A stretch of DNA of 22,960 nucleotides from assembly GCA_036897485.1 (NCBI GenBank), contig JAYMTF010001514.1, positions 1 to 22,960 on the forward strand, given 5' to 3'. The notes beneath the pieces were generated by a model, which saw only the letters and a program-made list of their open reading frames with translations, ran no database searches and was not told the origin of the DNA. The position numbers and the translations under genes are program-made. Shown here piece by piece: positions 19,401-22,960 of the stretch. The first letter of the stretch is position 1. Each line of letters opens with the position of its first letter. Source of the stretch: Pelargonium nanum (lineage: Eukaryota > Streptophyta > Magnoliopsida > Geraniales > Geraniaceae).

Positions 19401-21818
19401 GTTTTCTCTTGGTTGGCTCTTATTTTCCCTTAACCATGTCCATAAGTTTGTATGAATGTCCCTTTGGTGATAGTGGAGTCTTGGAAGTTAGCAATAGTGT
19501 TAATTCTGAATGGTTAAAAAATGAAGCTTAATACATTTGTTTAAATTGTATGGTTATCAAGTAAAAGCAAAGGGATGTACTGTATTATAAAGGTTAGAAA
19601 ATGGAAAATAATTGGTTGTTTTCATGTTTTCTATTAGAAAATTGGTTTTGTTTTCCATCAGGAATGCTGATATATAGTTGAGTTTCTGATTTGAATGGTG
19701 AAGAATCCATGTCCAGCACCTAATACACACTTTAAATATGATTCACACTATTAATTTATTATTTGATGGATGTACCTTTTCAAACTTGTATATAAATCAA
19801 ATCTAGCCGTCACTTCTTAGTTTCCATTATATAATATATTTTCATTGTTAGAATGCTGGTATGTTTAGATATAGTACACTTGATATCCAGCGGTGGAGTT
19901 TCATTGCATGGTTAAGCTAGAAAAATTGATGTTGTCATTTACTTTAGTGAAAAACATTTCTATAGTTACAACTTCCAACTCATAGTTCATTTTTATTTTA
20001 CACATTTGTATTCTTTGTTTCTCTTTTATTTTGTTCTTTAATTTTTAAATTCTGGACATGTATTGATGTTTGATATATGATACAATTATATTATTTCATT
20101 ACATATGTTATTTGGAGGTTCCAATAGTTGAATTCTTACCATTGCTTGGTGAAGTATGTATGATTCTTGGACCTTGGTTGGTGTAAAGTCAAATTTGTGT
20201 TTCATAGATTGATTTCGAACTAAGGGGTTGGTATAAAAAGTTATGTGAATTCAATTAAAGTGGCAGATGGATGACCTTAATGCATTACCCAAATGGTATC
20301 ACATAATCACTGATGATCTGGATTTGTGGATTCCTTACTTTTCTAGTGTTTGATAAGTTGGGTTTGATGATACACTGAATATTACAACATTTCATCTTCT
20401 TTTTTTCTTGCATTATTCTTTTACGTATGATCTTTAAATTCATTTACCTATTGGGGTTGGGTTTTGAGGTTCAAATTCAACTGCTTGGTTGGGTAAGCTG
20501 GCTGTCTTGAAATGCTAATGCCTTTTTGTGGCATGTGTAAGATTAGTATTAATTTAGGGTTTGTTGATATGTAGTAATATCCTTTACATTCATTTTTTAT
20601 CGCTATGCCATTCTACTTGTAGGTGTTCATAATATATTTGCAATGTATTTAATTAACTCCTTTAAAATTGTTTAGCACACTAGTCACTCCTGTATGCTCC
20701 TTCCATCTTTCTTGAATAATATTTACTGTCATCCATTAGTGTGATTTACTTAATTTATTTTCAATCTAACTCAATTACCTTTAAATCATAATTACCATTA
20801 CAAAAAAAGAAAAAAAAGAATCTAACAGAAGTGGTTGAATGATATTAATCTTGTTGTGTTTCTCTTATCTGCTGGGGACACTATTTTTTTGTTCGTATAA
20901 TGTTCCGTTATCATGTTTTGGTACAAGAAGTCTGATAAATCAGTTCGCTATTCTAACGAAATAATATAGTTTAGGTTTCAAGTGTTTCATTCCAATATTA
21001 CATATTTGGATATGATTTTGACAGATATGTTGTGTTTACTTTGCAGCACTTCTGGGTGCCCATTTGGTGAAGGATGTCACTTCTTGCACTATGTTCCCGG
21101 CGGCATCAAAGTTGTATCTCAGATGCTCAACATTGGAGGCAACACGCCTCTACCACCTCCCGGTAGAAATCCAGTAGTCCCACCATCATTTCCAGATGGC
21201 TCCTCCCCTCCAGTTGTGAAGTCACGATTGTGCAACAAGTTCAATTCAGCAGAAGGTTGCAAGTTCGGTGACAAGTGCCATTTTGCCCACGGCGAGTGGG
21301 AACTTGGGAAGCCAACTATTCCGTCCTATGAAGATCCACGCGCCATGGGTGGGCACATTCCAGGCAGGATGGGTGGCAGGATGGAGCCTCCCCCTCCAGG
21401 CCATGCGGCTGCAGCCAGTTTCGGGGCATCTGCCACTGCTAAAATCAGTGTTGATGCTTCTCTTGCTGGAGCCATCATTGGGAAAAATGGTGTGAACTCA
21501 AAGCAAATCTGTCGGGTGACCGGAGCCAAGCTCTCCATAAAAGACCACGAGTCAGATCCTAACTTGAGGAACATTGAACTCGAGGGTACATTTGATCAGA
21601 TCAAACAAGCCAGTGCCATGGTCCGTGAGCTTATTGTAAACGTTGGTTCAGCTTCAGGACATCCAGCAAAGAAATCTGGAATGCAGGCTTCTTCTAATCA
21701 GGGAGGCAACTTCAAGACTCGAATATGCGACAACTTCACTAAAGGTTCCTGCACATTTGGTGAGAGGTGCCACTTTGCACATGGAGCTGATGAGTTGCGC
21801 CGGGGGGCAGGGATGTAG
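16459..21818 (+). CDS. CCCH zinc-finger and KH-domain RNA-binding protein (three CCCH, one KH), 304 aa
   Basis: Coding exons 16459-16540, 18043-18103 and 21047-21818, with GT-AG introns of 1,502 and 2,943 bases. The first 42 residues are basic and Gly-rich (RKRWRP; GFKKSK). Finger 1 is C43-X8-C52-X5-C58-X3-H62, finger 2 is C110-X8-C119-X5-C125-X3-H129, and finger 3 is C275-X7-C283-X5-C289-X3-H293. Between fingers 2 and 3 lies a KH domain (about 178-247) with the RNA-gripping loop IIGKNG at 191-196. A Pro-rich linker joins fingers 1 and 2. The protein matches the plant family that includes Arabidopsis KHZ1/KHZ2-type proteins, which bind RNA and influence flowering and senescence; those may have fewer fingers, so exact orthology is open. 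Intron 2 splits finger 1. The ATG chosen is the first in frame, and the start MEYGGGRKR fits the family. Confidence 0.92.
16541..18042 (+). other. Intron 1 of the CCCH/KH gene, 1,502 bases
   Basis: CCAG|gttcg to caacag|AAATG, splitting a Glu codon. AT-rich, with no coding potential. A small tandem GTAAGATTGTGA occurs near 17097-17122. No transposon was recognised. Long first introns in plant RNA-binding genes can enhance expression, but nothing here shows that directly. Confidence 0.75.
18104..21046 (+). other. Intron 2 of the CCCH/KH gene, 2,943 bases
   Basis: TTCAG|gttcaa to tttgcag|CACTTC, splitting a Ser codon inside zinc finger 1. It is AT-rich throughout. Three similar short motifs around AATGCTG(G/A)T(A/G)TA occur near 19252, 19663 and 19852, perhaps traces of an old internal duplication. 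No open reading frame of note, no terminal repeats and no recognisable transposon were seen. Confidence 0.75.
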
Positions 21819-22325
21819 GAACCCTATCTTGCCACCTCGCTTTTCTTGTTAGGATATTTGTTTTTTTTTTTTTTAGCTTTTAGTTCTCTGTGTTTATTTT
21901 GCATTTTAAAATTTGAAGAAAAACCAGTTTGAAGTAACAAAGAGTATTTCTAGGTTTCATTTTATTTTGTTTGGATGAGTATTTCTAGTATTTGTACTAC
22001 TACTAGTAGCAGTAGCTGTTAAGATCCCTTTTCTGTCTCGAATTTGTCTGATAAATATCTACTCTTTTATCCACAAGGAGCTAAAGCTCTGTCAGGAGAA
22101 ATTAACTGTGGAAAAAGTATACCAACCAATCAATCAACCTTTGGGTTCAAGTAAGCCAGCACTCTTCTTTCTCGTTAGCCCAAACCAAAAGCCTCAATTC
22201 ACAACTTTTTTTATGAACTAATATCACCATACGAACTAACTTTAACTTTATACTCAATTTGATACATTAAATTTTAAAAAATTAATTTCATATCCAAATA
22301 TTGATAGATTTTCCTAATGAATAAA
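21819..22325 (+). other. 3' UTR of the CCCH/KH gene and downstream AT-rich DNA
   Basis: TAG at 21816-21818 is followed by a run of 14 T at 21861-21874 and an AT-rich stretch fitting a plant 3' UTR. GTACTACTACTAGTAGCAGTAG near 21993-22014 is a small imperfect palindrome. No AATAAA is evident. From about 22190 the sequence looks intergenic. Confidence 0.5.
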
Positions 22326-22356
22326 AACGTGACACATGGCATTTGAGTGTCACGTT
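22326..22356. repeat. 10-bp perfect inverted repeat with an 11-base loop
   Basis: AACGTGACAC (22326-22335) and GTGTCACGTT (22347-22356) are exact reverse complements. The surrounding 22200-22400 is AT-rich and could be a MITE remnant, as similar GTCACGT motifs occur at 15640-15770. A hairpin or a symmetric bZIP-type site is also possible. Confidence 0.6.
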
Positions 22357-22419
22357 ATCTCGCTTCACGACTACGAGATCTGCTCCAAGAACACGTGCCC
22401 AAAGCACTTAATTTGAGAC

Positions 22420-22566
22420 TATTGAAGTGGGCGATAAAGTCTCACATCGGATAAATATAAAGTAAAGTGGATACATATAATGGTGCAAGTGAAACCCTAC
22501 TAAAAAGGTTGACCTTTTAGTATGGGAAGCCCAAGCCATTATGTAGCCCGTTAATGAAATTTAACA
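22420..22566 (+). repeat. TRIM left LTR
   Basis: It starts TATTGAAGTGGG (the family TG is mutated to TA), carries CTCACATCGG and GGTTGACCTTTTAGT, and ends AAATTTAACA. It has the same length as the right LTR but many substitutions, so the insertion is old. Confidence 0.8.
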
Positions 22567-22578
22567 TGGTATCAAGGC
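22567..22578 (+). promoter_or_regulatory. Primer binding site, initiator tRNA-Met type (degenerate)
   Basis: TGGTATCAAGGC abuts the left LTR. It differs from the standard TGGTATCAGAGC in two bases. Confidence 0.75.
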
Positions 22579-22734
22579 TGGTTTCGATCCAGACCTGAGC
22601 CCGTTTATGTTGCCTCCCCTGTGGTCTCCGGCCCGCATGCAAATGGATATGCCTGCAGCGGCCAACATGTGGAAGAATAATACCTACACGAGAGGAGCTC
22701 ACCGATAAAAACGAAAAATGTGAGACTCGCACGT

Positions 22735-22743
22735 GAAGGGGAG
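22735..22743 (+). promoter_or_regulatory. Polypurine tract
   Basis: GAAGGGGAG lies immediately before the TG of the right LTR, the position where plus-strand DNA synthesis is primed. Confidence 0.75.
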
Positions 22744-22890
22744 TGTTGAAGTGGGAAAATGTCTTACATTGGAAAAATATAAAATGAATGAGCTACATAA
22801 AATGGTGGAAGCCAAACCCTACTAATAAGGTTGACATTTTAGTAGTGGAAGCCCAATCAATTGTATGTAGCCCAATTATGAAACTTCACA
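22744..22890 (+). repeat. TRIM right LTR
   Basis: It runs from TGTTGAAGTGGG to AAACTTCACA and is followed directly by TGGTATCAGAGC at 22891-22902. A real right LTR should be followed by host DNA, so this one is also the left LTR of a following unit. Confidence 0.8.
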
Positions 22891-22960
22891 TGGTATCAGA
22901 GCTGGTTTTGATCCAGATTTGGCCCAAAGGTGGCCCGTTTATGAAATTTAACATGGTATC

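Larger units (their letters stand above)
22420..22960 (+). mobile_element. TRIM-type LTR retrotransposon, repeated or rearranged, cut by the window end
   Basis: Two direct repeats of 147 bases (22420-22566 and 22744-22890) act as LTRs. The second starts TGTTGAAGTGG and ends CTTCACA, with canonical TG...CA ends. Right after the first is TGGTATCAAGGC and right after the second TGGTATCAGAGC, the latter complementary to the 3' end of plant initiator tRNA-Met, i.e. a primer binding site. GAAGGGGAG (22735-22743) directly before the second LTR is a polypurine tract. The inside, about 156 bases, encodes nothing, so the unit of about 470 bases is a terminal-repeat retrotransposon in miniature that uses enzymes from other elements. 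After the second LTR, a third LTR-like end (22935-22953) and another TGGTATC appear, so the copy is tandem or rearranged. Confidence 0.82.

Noticed and set aside
22420..22960. Cassandra-type TRIM with a 5S rRNA-like LTR
   Set aside because: No 5S-like internal promoter sequence could be recognised in either LTR.
1..22960. CRISPR arrays, bacterial operons, ribosome binding sites or riboswitches
   Set aside because: No regular spaced repeats were seen, and the introns and retroelements show a plant nuclear genome.

Overview
This is a piece of a plant nuclear genome, most likely a eudicot. The signs are two intron-split genes with GT-AG introns and plant-type CCCH/KH and Noc2 proteins, plant-style L1-clade LINEs (DUF4283 plus zinc-knuckle ORF1; ORF2 ending in zf-RVT and RNase H), a TRIM-like LTR element with an initiator-Met tRNA primer site, and AT-rich, transposon-filled intergenic DNA. 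The species cannot be told from the window.

Layout. Bases 1-953 hold the decayed end of one LINE. Bases about 1108-6383 hold a second, nearly full-length but dead LINE (5' leader, ORF1, ORF2 with endonuclease, reverse transcriptase, zf-RVT and RNase H, short 3' end and poly(A)). Bases 6430-7350 carry an old repeat and then a promoter region with site II motifs and a telo-box, as expected for a ribosome-biogenesis gene. Bases 7742-12959 are an 11-coding-exon gene for a NOC2-like nucleolar protein (model: 732 residues). Bases 13000-16120 are a transposon patchwork: a SINE-like fragment, a complete non-autonomous Mutator-like element with 9-bp target duplications, a 5'-truncated antisense LINE, AT-rich sequence, and a tRNA-derived SINE with its target duplication. 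Bases 16459-21818 are a three-coding-exon gene for an RNA-binding protein with three CCCH zinc fingers and a KH domain (304 residues), with introns of 1.5 and 2.9 kb. Bases 22420-22960 are a TRIM-type LTR element with a third, partial end running off the window.

How the genes relate. The two host genes are on the same strand, but nothing suggests they work together: one acts in pre-60S ribosome assembly, the other binds RNA. The rest is mobile DNA. No single new system stands out. The most useful observations are two in-frame, stop-free introns in the NOC2-like gene, its atypical N terminus with a fresh 15-codon duplication, the intact boundaries of the MULE and the SINE, the overlapping stop/start between LINE ORF1 and ORF2, and the TRIM that seems to be part of a tandem or rearranged array.
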